DNA of 64,000 nt from Bacteroidota bacterium (GTDB taxonomy: Bacteria; Bacteroidota; Bacteroidia; Chitinophagales; Chitinophagaceae), in assembly GCA_016183765.1 (NCBI GenBank), contig JACPEA010000004.1, positions 1-64,000 of the forward strand, in the 5' to 3' direction. Numbering within the stretch: the first letter of the stretch is position 1; every line of letters starts with the position of its first letter. Under the pieces are notes generated by a model. It saw only the letters and a list, made by a program, of their open reading frames with translations, searched no databases and was not told the origin of the DNA. Shown here piece after piece: positions 54,470-63,134 of this stretch. Made by a program: the position numbers and the translations under genes.

Positions 54470-55318
54470 TTATTTTTTCAATTCGGTAATCCTTTTATCG
54501 AGCTCTTTCTGCGCTTCCGGTATTTTTACCAGTGTTTTCACTGTTTCATACCATTTCACAGCATTGGTCTTATCGCCCTTCGCTTCGTAACATTCGGCAA
54601 GGTTAAAAATGGCTTCCAGGTTGTCGGGTTGTTTCTGAACAACGATGGAGAACCGTTCAATGGCCTTGTCGTACTGTCCGCTTCTTTTCCCTCCCATGCC
54701 TAATACCATCTGGGCGTATATATTGCCCGGATCTTTCTGGGCAATCTCCCGTACAGGTAAGATACCTTCCATTGGATTGTCAGAAATATTGCCGAACAGA
54801 TAACAGGCCCCGATGCCGATCCGGCTCGAATCGTTGGCGGGGTTCAGTACCAAAGCTTTCTCTAAAAGAACTTTTGCATTGCTGGCCAGCCAGTTTTGCA
54901 TGGCCGGTTGCCCCTCTGTCATCAGGTTATCTAAAAACAGATGGGCGGCAAAGGTGAGGCTTTTTTCAGAATTTTCCAACTTGGCGGCCTCTGCAGTATA
55001 ATAAGCATAGGGCTCGAACATGCGGGCCGAGTCTTTCCAGAAGCGCGCCAGCTGGTGAAAAACGTGTAACTGTTGCTCTTTTACATCACCCCGGATAACG
55101 GAATTCTCCAGTTTCAGGAGGCGTTGGTTCTGGGCAGGACTGATCTTTTCCTTGGCTTTTACCAGGATCTCTTCAAATTTAATTGATTGATGATCAGTGT
55201 GTTGCTCTTGTTTTGCTTCTGTAGCAGGTTGTTTTTTGGGGATGGTTTTGCCAAAAAAATACAGAAGAACAAATAAAAGGAGACCGGCTCCGACCAATAA
55301 GTATTGCTTTTTTTTCAC
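54470..55318 (-). CDS. membrane-anchored TPR-repeat protein
   Basis: 282 residues from a GTG start. An N-terminal membrane anchor (YLLVGAGLLLFVLLYFF) precedes a basic/charged linker and at least three TPR-like helix pairs (ANDSSRIGIGACYLF, GNIYAQMVLGMGGK, DNLEAIFNLAECYEAKGD). It should act as a protein-interaction scaffold at the inner membrane. It follows the HU gene by 21 nt in the same direction. Confidence 0.82.
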   Translation of the reverse strand: MKKKQYLLVGAGLLLFVLLYFFGKTIPKKQPATEAKQEQHTDHQSIKFEEILVKAKEKISPAQNQRLLKLENSVIRGDVKEQQLHVFHQLARFWKDSARMFEPYAYYTAEAAKLENSEKSLTFAAHLFLDNLMTEGQPAMQNWLASNAKVLLEKALVLNPANDSSRIGIGACYLFGNISDNPMEGILPVREIAQKDPGNIYAQMVLGMGGKRSGQYDKAIERFSIVVQKQPDNLEAIFNLAECYEAKGDKTNAVKWYETVKTLVKIPEAQKELDKRITELKK

Positions 55319-55339
55319 TCCAGGTTGCTTTGCGCAAAG

Positions 55340-55630
55340 TTAGTCAGGCTTGCGTTTGCTTTTTACTTCGCTAACAAATTCTTTCGCCGGTTTAAAAGCA
55401 GGTATATAATGTTCAGGTATTTCAACGGCCACATTCTTTTTGATATTACGCCCGATCTTGGCAGCACGCTTTTTGGTAATAAAGCTGCCAAACCCGCGTA
55501 TATAGATGTTTTGGCCGTTTGAAAGGCTTTCTTTCACTTCTTTGAACATGGTTTCCAGCGTCACCAATACATCCACTTTCGGAATACCGGTTTTGTCTGA
55601 GATCTGGTTAATGAGATCTGATTTTCGCAT
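55340..55630 (-). CDS. HU/IHF-family DNA-binding protein
   Basis: 96 residues. MRKSDLINQISDKTGIPKVDV, the FGSFITKKRAAKIGRN segment and EIPEHYIPAFKPAKEFV are the HU/IHF signatures, with the flexible arm between. It bends and compacts DNA as a dimer. It heads the minus-strand run HU - TPR protein - COX24-type protein - rng. Confidence 0.95.
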   Translation of the reverse strand: MRKSDLINQISDKTGIPKVDVLVTLETMFKEVKESLSNGQNIYIRGFGSFITKKRAAKIGRNIKKNVAVEIPEHYIPAFKPAKEFVSEVKSKRKPD

Positions 55631-55853
55631 TGTTAATGGTTTTAAAGTAGGTACAGACCTTAAAATAAGATAAAAATATCGAATAATGCAAGAAAGATGG
55701 CGTAAATATTATAGGCGTTACTAATTGATAAATAAAAGGTTCAAGAATCGTGGTCAAAAACATGTTTGATATATGATATTATTGTTATATAGTTTAATTT
55801 TTAGCCATTCATCTTTCGAGCTGTTCTTTTGAGTCATATTTGTGCTTCAGGTT

Positions 55854-56912
55854 ATGGAAAAAACGTTTACAAATACATTATTGCGCTGGCATAAACAGCA
55901 TAATGACCGCGAAATGCCCTGGAAGGGGGAGAAAGACCCCTACAAAATATGGCTCAGCGAAGTCATCCTGCAGCAGACCCGCGTGGCCCAGGGCTGGCAG
56001 TACTACAATAATTTCATCCGCAAATATCCTACTATCCAAAACCTGGCCAAAGCGCCTGATCAGGAAGTATTTAAATTATGGGAGGGGCTGGGTTATTATA
56101 ATCGCTGCAAAAACCTGCTTTTTACTGCCCGGCAGATCGTGAAGGAACGGAAAGCTGTTTTTCCCGATCAATACGAAGACATTCTCGCTTTAAAGGGTGT
56201 TGGTCCCTATACGGCCGCCGCTATCGCCTCTTTTGCTTACAATCTGCCCTACGCCGTGGTGGATGGGAACGTATTCAGGGTATTGTCGAGGTATTTCGGA
56301 ATAGAAGAGGCCATAGATTCTGCCAAGGGTAAACAGCTTTTTACAGAACTGGCTACCCGGGTGCTTGCCAGGAAAGAAGCAGGTTTGTATAACCAGGCCA
56401 TCATGGACTTTGGAGCCACCATCTGCAGGCCTTTTGCCCCCGCCTGCATTCATTGCCCGCTGAACAGCCACTGCAAAGCTTTTGCAGAAGGCAGGGTGAA
56501 CCGGTTGCCCATCAAAGAAAAGACACTGTTACGGAAGAACCGGTGGTTTTACTATTTCCTTTTCAGTTATAAAGGAAAATACCTGCTGAACCAGCGCAGG
56601 GCCAATGATATCTGGCAGAACCTGTTCGAGTTTTACCTGCTTGAAACGGAAGAGCAGGTATTTTGGGACGAAACAAAAGTGAGGCAATGGTTGCAGGAAC
56701 AGATAGGTGTCAGGAAAGCGGTGGTGAGCAAGATCTCTTCTTTGCATAAACAACAACTTACCCACCAGCAGATCAGGGGGCAGTTCATTCGTGTAGAACT
56801 GGAAAGTCTTCCCCGTTTCCTGGAGCATTACCGTTGGGAAACACCGAAAAGCCTGCAAAAACTGGCATTCCCCAAATTCATTACCGGATACCTGGAACAG
56901 GATGGGGTATAA
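55854..56912 (+). CDS. mutY: A/G-specific adenine glycosylase MutY
   Basis: 352 residues from ATG 55854; a TTG four codons upstream is less likely. The catalytic Glu is in WLSEVILQQTRV, the helix-hairpin-helix LKGVGPYTAAAIASF precedes the catalytic Asp in VVDGNVFRVLSR, and the 4Fe-4S site is C-x6-C-x2-C-x5-C (CRPFAPACIHCPLNSHC). A C-terminal nudix-like domain recognises 8-oxoG. It removes A paired with 8-oxoG. Confidence 0.95.
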   Translation: MEKTFTNTLLRWHKQHNDREMPWKGEKDPYKIWLSEVILQQTRVAQGWQYYNNFIRKYPTIQNLAKAPDQEVFKLWEGLGYYNRCKNLLFTARQIVKERKAVFPDQYEDILALKGVGPYTAAAIASFAYNLPYAVVDGNVFRVLSRYFGIEEAIDSAKGKQLFTELATRVLARKEAGLYNQAIMDFGATICRPFAPACIHCPLNSHCKAFAEGRVNRLPIKEKTLLRKNRWFYYFLFSYKGKYLLNQRRANDIWQNLFEFYLLETEEQVFWDETKVRQWLQEQIGVRKAVVSKISSLHKQQLTHQQIRGQFIRVELESLPRFLEHYRWETPKSLQKLAFPKFITGYLEQDGV

Positions 56913-57042
56913 AAAAGTAGTTTCATACTATTGTACCGGCTTTGTATAACGTTCGTGAAATTTTACAGCCCCCTTCTTTTCTTTCTTAAAAAAAGTTATT
57001 TTTAAGAGTGATTCAACTTTCGACGAACTTAAAACCTATCGT

Positions 57043-57474
57043 ATGAGAGGCGTTAACAGAGTAATGTTGATCGGTAACCTGGGTAAAGATCCGGATGTGC
57101 AACACCTGGAAGGAAATATCGCGGTGGCCAAATTCCCATTGGCAACTACGGAAACCTACAAAGACAGGTCGGGCAAACTGGTATCGCAAACAGAGTGGCA
57201 CACGGTGGTATTATGGCGCGGACTGGCAGAACTGGCGCAGAAATACCTGCACAAGGGAAGCCTGATTTATGTAGAAGGCAGGCTGCGCACTCGTAGTTGG
57301 GAAGACAAGGAGGGTAACAAAAAATTTGCTACGGAAGTGGTAGGCGATAACCTGATCATGCTGGATAAAAGAGCGGAAGGCCATGGCGCTCATGGAGCAC
57401 ATGATCCGCTGGAGGGATATCCTGGTGATGAGATACCGCCCATCACCGATCCGGGTGAAAGTCTGCCTTTCTGA
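57043..57474 (+). CDS. ssb: single-stranded DNA-binding protein
   Basis: 143 residues. An OB fold with NRVMLIGNLGKDPDVQ, TEWHTVVLWRGLAELA and YVEGRLRTRSWED; a short Gly/His-rich linker and the C-terminal tip ESLPF, a variant of the DDDLPF tip that binds partner proteins. Gene order mutY-ssb-gldE-gldD is typical of Bacteroidota. Confidence 0.95.
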   Translation: MRGVNRVMLIGNLGKDPDVQHLEGNIAVAKFPLATTETYKDRSGKLVSQTEWHTVVLWRGLAELAQKYLHKGSLIYVEGRLRTRSWEDKEGNKKFATEVVGDNLIMLDKRAEGHGAHGAHDPLEGYPGDEIPPITDPGESLPF

Positions 57475-57493
57475 TCAAACCTGTAAAAAACTA

Positions 57494-57501
57494 TACTTTT
57501 G
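57494..57501 (+). promoter_or_regulatory. -7 element before gldE
   Basis: TACTTTTG matches TAnnTTTG exactly, 51 nt before the gldE ATG. Confidence 0.6.
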
Positions 57502-57552
57502 GTAAACAGAATCAGGTTGTAATACGCCTGATATGCTGATCGTTCATTAAAA

Positions 57553-58905
57553 ATGCTGGCTTTGGATCATCACCCGGTTCTTCAGATATTTTCACATCCT
57601 ACTTTACTGGCAGCCATACAGGCACAGGGTACCACCGTTCTGGTAATGATCCTGTTCCTGTTATTGTTCCTGTCATTTGTACTGTCGGGCTCCGAAGTGG
57701 CGTTCTTCTCGCTTAGCTATAAAGACATCAATAACCTGAAATCGAAACAGCAGCCTGCTTACCAAAGGATCGTAGACCTGCTGGAAGAGCCCAAAGTGTT
57801 ATTGGCATCCCTGCTCATAGCCAATAGTTTCATCAATATTTCCATCATCATCATCTCCAACCTGCTCATCGATAACATGTTCAATTTTGAGCAGTTCGAC
57901 GCGGTATGGATCGAGTTCCTGATCAAAGTGATCGTTGTGTCGTTCCTGCTGGTCCTGTTCGGTGAAGTGATGCCGAAAGTGCTGGCCACGCAGAACAATG
58001 TGCGGTTTGCCAAAGACTTTGGAGGTATTGTACAGGCGGTTTCTTATACCTGTGCCGGACTGAGTAAACGACTGGTCAGGTATTCGGATATCATTGAAAG
58101 AAAACTGACCAACCGTCCGGGTGGATCCTATAGCCTGGAAGAACTGGATCATGCCATTGACCTGACCACGCAGAATACCGCATCGGAAAATGAAAAGAAT
58201 ATCCTGAAAGGCATTGTCAAATTTGGCAACATCACCGTGAAACAGATCATGAAAACAAGGGTGGATGTGCATGGGGTGGACCATAGTCTCCGCTTTGGGG
58301 AGCTGATAGCCACGGCCAGGGAACTCAGCTACAGCCGTTTGCCGATATATAAGGAAGACCTGGATAATGTAGTGGGTATGATTCACACCAAGGACCTGAT
58401 AGCCTACCTGAACGAACCGGATGATTATGACTGGCACCCGCTGATGCGCCCGCCCTATTTTGTACACGAACAGAAATTCATTGAAGACCTGCTGAAAGAG
58501 TTCCAGTCTAAACGGATCCATTTTGCAGTCGTAGTGGACGAATTTGGCGGAACCAGCGGAATCGTTACGCTGGAAGATATCTTAGAGGAAGTGATCGGTG
58601 AGATCAAGGATGAGTTTGACGAAGAGGAAACGGGTTACAAAAAGCTGGACGAGTACAATTATATCTTTGAAGGCAGGACCATGATCAATGATGTATGTAA
58701 GATCATGGATATCCCCACTGATACTTTTGATGTGATCAAAGGCGAAAGCGATTCGCTGGCCGGTCTGGTGCTGGAGCTGGCGGGAGAAATTCCGCAGCCT
58801 GCAAAAGTGCTGCAATCGGGCGACTTTGAATTCACCGTGCTGGAAGTGGAGAAGAACCGCATACAGAAAGTGAAAGTATCGATCAAGCCACAGTTACCAT
58901 TATGA
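57553..58905 (+). CDS. gldE: gliding-motility-associated CBS-domain membrane protein GldE
   Basis: 450 residues. A DUF21/CNNM membrane domain (four segments, about 28-160, including GSEVAFFSLSYKD and LFGEVMPKVLA), a CBS pair (about 225-345) and a CorC_HlyC domain at the C-terminus. The family relates to magnesium/ion handling. GldE is named from its position and suppressor effects with gldD in gliding flavobacteria. Its stop overlaps the gldD ATG (ATGA). Confidence 0.92.
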   Translation: MLALDHHPVLQIFSHPTLLAAIQAQGTTVLVMILFLLLFLSFVLSGSEVAFFSLSYKDINNLKSKQQPAYQRIVDLLEEPKVLLASLLIANSFINISIIIISNLLIDNMFNFEQFDAVWIEFLIKVIVVSFLLVLFGEVMPKVLATQNNVRFAKDFGGIVQAVSYTCAGLSKRLVRYSDIIERKLTNRPGGSYSLEELDHAIDLTTQNTASENEKNILKGIVKFGNITVKQIMKTRVDVHGVDHSLRFGELIATARELSYSRLPIYKEDLDNVVGMIHTKDLIAYLNEPDDYDWHPLMRPPYFVHEQKFIEDLLKEFQSKRIHFAVVVDEFGGTSGIVTLEDILEEVIGEIKDEFDEEETGYKKLDEYNYIFEGRTMINDVCKIMDIPTDTFDVIKGESDSLAGLVLELAGEIPQPAKVLQSGDFEFTVLEVEKNRIQKVKVSIKPQLPL

Positions 58906-59552
58906 TGAAATCAGCGAATAGTGTAGGGCCCAACTGCCTTATTGTGCCACGGCGGGTACGCACAGTTACGGTCATGGTTAGTTGTCTCTTTGTTTTTTCC
59001 GTGATCCTCTCTTCCTGCAACAGCACTTTTACGCCGAAGCCCGCAGGTTATTACAGGATCGATTTTCCGGAAAAAAAATACCAGGTGTTTGATGCGCCCG
59101 GTTACCCTTATTCCTTTGAATACCCGGTATACGGACGGGTGGTGAAAGACAGTACATTTTTTGGTGAAGCCACGGAGAATCCCTGGTGGATCAATGTTGA
59201 TTTCCCGCAATTCAATGGGCGCATCTACATCAGCTATAAAGAGATCGGCAGGAACAATTTTGACACGCTGGTGAAACACTCGTTTGCCTTAACGGGCAAA
59301 CACACGGCCAAAGCCTATTCGATAGATGATACCCTGATCGCTACCCCGAACGGAGTTCACGGGATCTTTTTTACAGTGGGAGGAGATGTAGCAACGGCCA
59401 ACCAGTTTTTTGTGACCGATTCCACCCGTCATTTTTTAAGAGGGGCACTTTATTTCGATGCCACACCCAATGCAGACTCGCTGGGTATCGTGAACCGTTT
59501 TCTGCTCGACGATATGAAACACCTGGTCAACACTTTCCGCTGGAAGAAATGA
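58902..59552 (+). CDS. gldD: gliding-motility lipoprotein GldD
   Basis: 216 residues. A long, basic N-region leads to a lipoprotein signal (FVFSVILSSC, Cys about 39), then the GldD start of the mature part TPKPAGYYRIDFPEKKYQ. GldD is an outer-membrane or periplasmic lipoprotein required for gliding and protein secretion by the type 9 system in F. johnsoniae. It is coupled to gldE. Function beyond this is not known. Confidence 0.92.
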   Translation: MMKSANSVGPNCLIVPRRVRTVTVMVSCLFVFSVILSSCNSTFTPKPAGYYRIDFPEKKYQVFDAPGYPYSFEYPVYGRVVKDSTFFGEATENPWWINVDFPQFNGRIYISYKEIGRNNFDTLVKHSFALTGKHTAKAYSIDDTLIATPNGVHGIFFTVGGDVATANQFFVTDSTRHFLRGALYFDATPNADSLGIVNRFLLDDMKHLVNTFRWKK

Positions 59553-59586
59553 GTTTCGGGCTCCTGAACATTTCCCAACGGTAAAA

Positions 59587-59606
59587 GCCGCCCTGGAAAA
59601 GGCGGC
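59587..59606. terminator. GC-rich hairpin after gldD
   Basis: GCCGCC (59588-59593) and GGCGGC (59601-59606) can pair. No U-run follows, so termination is uncertain. Confidence 0.35.
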
Positions 59607-59730
59607 CGTAAGGCAAACGGTACACCCTGCCGGTGACCTGTTCCTGTGTAACGGCCCATGGCCGGCAGGGTTACGTTCGAAATGTTAATTCTTTCAGAGC
59701 CCCGGACGGTAAATGCTGCCTGAATGGGAT

Positions 59731-59738
59731 TATCTTTG
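59731..59738 (+). promoter_or_regulatory. -7 element of the DUF3109 gene
   Basis: TATCTTTG matches TAnnTTTG exactly, 25 nt before the ATG at 59764. Confidence 0.65.
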
Positions 59739-59763
59739 GCGGCGAACAATACCCGAGAGATAG

Positions 59764-60351
59764 ATGATAGCAATTGATAATAAACTCATCAGCGATGAAG
59801 TGCTGGAAGAGCAGTTTGTTTGTGACCTTACCAGGTGTAAGGGCGGCTGCTGCGAAGATGGGGATGCCGGTGCACCTATGGAAAAATGGGAACTGGAGAA
59901 ACTCAAGGAATACTACGAAGTGATCAAACCCTATATGACCGAAGAAGGGATACGTGAAGTGGAAAGGCAGGGTAAGTATATTTACGATAAAGAATTCGGC
60001 TGGGTAACCCCCACCATCAATGGCGCTATCTGTGTGTACGGATACCGCGATAAGCAGGGTGTGATCAAGTGCGGGATAGAGCAGGCATATAATGAGGGTA
60101 AACTGGACTGGAAGAAACCGATCAGCTGTCACCTGTTCCCGATCAAGATCCAGAAAAGCAAACGTGATCCTGATATGGAATATGTGAATTATGAACCGAG
60201 GGAAGACCTGTGTGCTGCGGCCTGCGCACTGGGCAAGAAACTGAAAGTGCCTGTGTATGTTTTCCTGAAAGATTCCCTGATCAGGAAATACGGAGAAGAG
60301 TTCTATGCAACACTGGAAGCCACTGCCGCACACCTGAATAAAAACAAGTAA
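59764..60351 (+). CDS. DUF3109 family cysteine-cluster protein
   Basis: 195 residues. Cysteines in FVCDLTRCKGGCCED, CVYGYRD, VIKCGIEQ, ISCHLFP and LCAAACALGKK suggest a metal or Fe-S binding site, as in this conserved Bacteroidota family of unknown function. It is preceded by its own promoter and followed by lutB after a 39-nt gap, so cotranscription is possible. Confidence 0.88.
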   Translation: MIAIDNKLISDEVLEEQFVCDLTRCKGGCCEDGDAGAPMEKWELEKLKEYYEVIKPYMTEEGIREVERQGKYIYDKEFGWVTPTINGAICVYGYRDKQGVIKCGIEQAYNEGKLDWKKPISCHLFPIKIQKSKRDPDMEYVNYEPREDLCAAACALGKKLKVPVYVFLKDSLIRKYGEEFYATLEATAAHLNKNK

Positions 60352-60390
60352 CCATAAGAATCCCGGCTGTTAAACCAATACCATCCTCAC

Positions 60391-61767
60391 ATGAAAGATA
60401 CCGCAGCATCCTTCATTGCTAAGAGTACGATCAAAGCGGCCGACCTGGAGCACAGGCGGAAGATCAATTTCAATATCGGTAAATACAATGCCGTAGTGCC
60501 ACAGGGCAAACAGCAGTTTGGCGGTCAGGTGATGGATGCACGTGAACTTGCCAAGAACCGTAAATGGGATGCCATTGAACATCTTGACCAATACCTCCTG
60601 GAATTTGAGAAAAAGATCACGGCCCGCGGAGCCCAGGTGATCTGGGCCGAGAACGCTGCTGAAGCCACAGATGCCATTGGTAAGATCTGTAAAGAGAAAC
60701 AGTGCAAAACGCTGGTGAAGAGCAAGAGCATGGTTACCGAAGAGATACACCTGAACCATTACCTGGAATCGATGGGTATTGAAAGTGTGGAGACAGACCT
60801 GGGCGAATATATTCAGCAGCTGGATGGAGAACCTCCTTACCATATTGTAACACCTGCCATGCACAAAAGCAAGGAAGATGTGGCCCGGTTGTTTGCCGAT
60901 AAACTCGGCGTGCCTGCAGGGCTCTCACCCGAAGAGCTTACGCTTGTTGCCCGAAGGATACTTCGCGAAAAATATGTAGAGGCGAAAGTAGGTGTTACCG
61001 GCGCCAATTTTATTGTGGCCGATGTGGGTGGTATTGCCGTAACAGAAAATGAGGGTAATGCACGTTTAAGCTGTGGTATGCCCAAAACACATATTGTGGT
61101 GGTAGGCATTGAAAAAGTAATACCCTCCCTCAATGACCTTGCCTTATTCTGGCCCCTGCTGGCTACTTATGGCACCGGGCAAAAGGTTACTTCCTATAAC
61201 ACACTGGTATCGGGTCCCCGCCAGGAAGGTGAGACCGACGGACCGGAAGAAATGTATGTGATACTGCTGGATAATGGCCGGACCAACCTGCTGAAAAATC
61301 CTGTATCGCGTGAGGCATTATATTGCATCCGCTGCGGCGCCTGTTTGAATGCCTGCCCGGTATACAAGAATATTGGGGGACACGCTTACGAAACCACGTA
61401 CAGCGGCCCGATCGGGAAAGTGATCACGCCGTACCTGCGTGGAATGGATGATTACAAACACCTGAGTTATGCCTCTTCCCTGTGTGGCAACTGCACGGAG
61501 GTCTGCCCGGTACGCATCAACCTGCACGAATTGCTGCTGGATAACCGCCACGAAGCCGTGGTGAGCGGATCCAGTTCTTTGGCTGAACGACTGGCCTGGA
61601 AAATGTGGAAAACGGCCAGCATGAATCGCGGCATGATGAACATGGGTACGGGCAAGATGAAGAACTGGGTGGTGAATAAAGTATTCAAAGGCTGGACAAC
61701 CCACCGTAGCGAGCTGGATTTCAGTGCGAAGACCTTTAATGAGATGTGGAGAGAGAAATACCGATAA
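60391..61767 (+). CDS. lutB: LutB-type iron-sulfur lactate-utilisation protein
   Basis: 458 residues. An LUD domain (about 60-290) is followed by two 4Fe-4S motifs, CIRCGACLNACP and CGNCTEVCP. LutB carries electrons in the LutABC L-lactate oxidation system. lutA and lutC, normally adjacent, are not found within the window, so they must be elsewhere or the complex is incomplete. The upstream DUF3109 gene is also cysteine-rich. Confidence 0.9.
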   Translation: MKDTAASFIAKSTIKAADLEHRRKINFNIGKYNAVVPQGKQQFGGQVMDARELAKNRKWDAIEHLDQYLLEFEKKITARGAQVIWAENAAEATDAIGKICKEKQCKTLVKSKSMVTEEIHLNHYLESMGIESVETDLGEYIQQLDGEPPYHIVTPAMHKSKEDVARLFADKLGVPAGLSPEELTLVARRILREKYVEAKVGVTGANFIVADVGGIAVTENEGNARLSCGMPKTHIVVVGIEKVIPSLNDLALFWPLLATYGTGQKVTSYNTLVSGPRQEGETDGPEEMYVILLDNGRTNLLKNPVSREALYCIRCGACLNACPVYKNIGGHAYETTYSGPIGKVITPYLRGMDDYKHLSYASSLCGNCTEVCPVRINLHELLLDNRHEAVVSGSSSLAERLAWKMWKTASMNRGMMNMGTGKMKNWVVNKVFKGWTTHRSELDFSAKTFNEMWREKYR

Positions 61768-61788
61768 CCATCCCATAATCCTGATTCA

Positions 61789-63102
61789 TTGGAAAGCGAT
61801 AGTGTTGATACGGTAGTGGTGTATACAACGCGTATAACAGCGCGGGTGAAATATATTTTTCATACCCTGTTTGCAAATATTCTGCTTACAGATTCCGTAG
61901 AAGTCTTTCCTGATAAGTCAGCGATTTACATCAATTATTCGCACAAACCCATAGAAGGTTACTTCCACGTTGTACCCGCTGGACTATTAACAGAAGAAGA
62001 TATTTATGAGCAGTCCATTAAAACTGCTCACTGGGAAGGCCTTCCCATATTTTTTCAGACACCGGGCGATCTGCCTTTCGATATGTTCTCTGCTTCTTTT
62101 TATCTGCTATCAAGGTATGAGGAATACCTGCCTTATGAACCGGACCTGTATGACCGGTATCCGCATACAAACAGTATGGCATACAAAGAAGGTTTCCTGC
62201 AACAACCATTGATCAACCAGTGGCTGCAAAAACTGCAATATATTTTGTGCGAACGGGCGCATCGGTCAGTACTCAGGCTGTACCCGTCTGCCTTCCGTTT
62301 TATTCCTACCTACGATGTTGATGAGGCATTCAGTTACCTGCACAAACCTGTCTGGAAAAATGTGTTGGGTTTTTACCGCGATCTGTTGCAGGGGAAGTTT
62401 GAACAGGTGGTGGAACGTGGTAATGTATACAGCGGCAGGAAAAAAGACCCCTACGATTCATTTGACTGGATGGAAGCGCAACACAGGCAACTGGCTATCG
62501 AGCCTGTCTATTTTTTTCTCACGATCCTGAAAAGAGGCAGGTACGATAAAAATTTACCGGCAAGTTCCAGGCACCTGCAAGAGCTGTACAGGCGGTTGTC
62601 ACTGAAACATGCGGTAGGGTTACATCCTTCCTGGCAGAGTGGTACTGAAAAGGAATTGCTGGAGAAAGAACTGCAGGCCTTACAAAAGATCATTCAAAGG
62701 CCGGTATCCATATCGCGTAATCATTATCTGCGTTTCCGTTTGCCAGATACGTACCGGCAATTGCTGGCGACAGGCATTTCCGAAGAATATTCCATGGCCT
62801 ATGGAACGATAAACGGGTTCAGGGCCTCTTACTGCCAGCCTTTTTACTGGTACGACCTGGGAAAAGAAACGGCAACCACCCTTCGCATACATCCCTTCTG
62901 TTTTATGGATGCTACTTCTTTTTTCAGCCAGGGATATGGTGCAACTGAAGCGGCGGAAGAACTGCAATACTATCACGATATGGTGAAAGGGCTGGGTGGC
63001 GAATTCATCACGGTTTTTCACAACCATTTCCTGACGGAACAACCGCAATGGATACCGTGGCGGGAAATGTACAGGGATTTTTTGGAAAAGAATTTCGGAT
63101 AA
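61789..63102 (+). CDS. polysaccharide deacetylase-like protein (DUF7033 type)
   Basis: 437 residues if the TTG at 61789 is used; GTG codons at 61816 and 61819 would give MVYTTRITARVKYIF, closer to homologs. The deacetylase region shows FIPTYDVDEAF (metal Asp), GLHPSWQSG (one of the HxxxH-type positions) and a late FHNHFL. These suggest a carbohydrate esterase-4-type NodB fold, but the metal site is not perfect. No signal peptide, so it is probably cytoplasmic. Function unproven. Confidence 0.78.
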   Translation: MESDSVDTVVVYTTRITARVKYIFHTLFANILLTDSVEVFPDKSAIYINYSHKPIEGYFHVVPAGLLTEEDIYEQSIKTAHWEGLPIFFQTPGDLPFDMFSASFYLLSRYEEYLPYEPDLYDRYPHTNSMAYKEGFLQQPLINQWLQKLQYILCERAHRSVLRLYPSAFRFIPTYDVDEAFSYLHKPVWKNVLGFYRDLLQGKFEQVVERGNVYSGRKKDPYDSFDWMEAQHRQLAIEPVYFFLTILKRGRYDKNLPASSRHLQELYRRLSLKHAVGLHPSWQSGTEKELLEKELQALQKIIQRPVSISRNHYLRFRLPDTYRQLLATGISEEYSMAYGTINGFRASYCQPFYWYDLGKETATTLRIHPFCFMDATSFFSQGYGATEAAEELQYYHDMVKGLGGEFITVFHNHFLTEQPQWIPWREMYRDFLEKNFG

Positions 63103-63134
63103 AAGAATGGAAGTTCCGATTCGGTGAATGAGGC

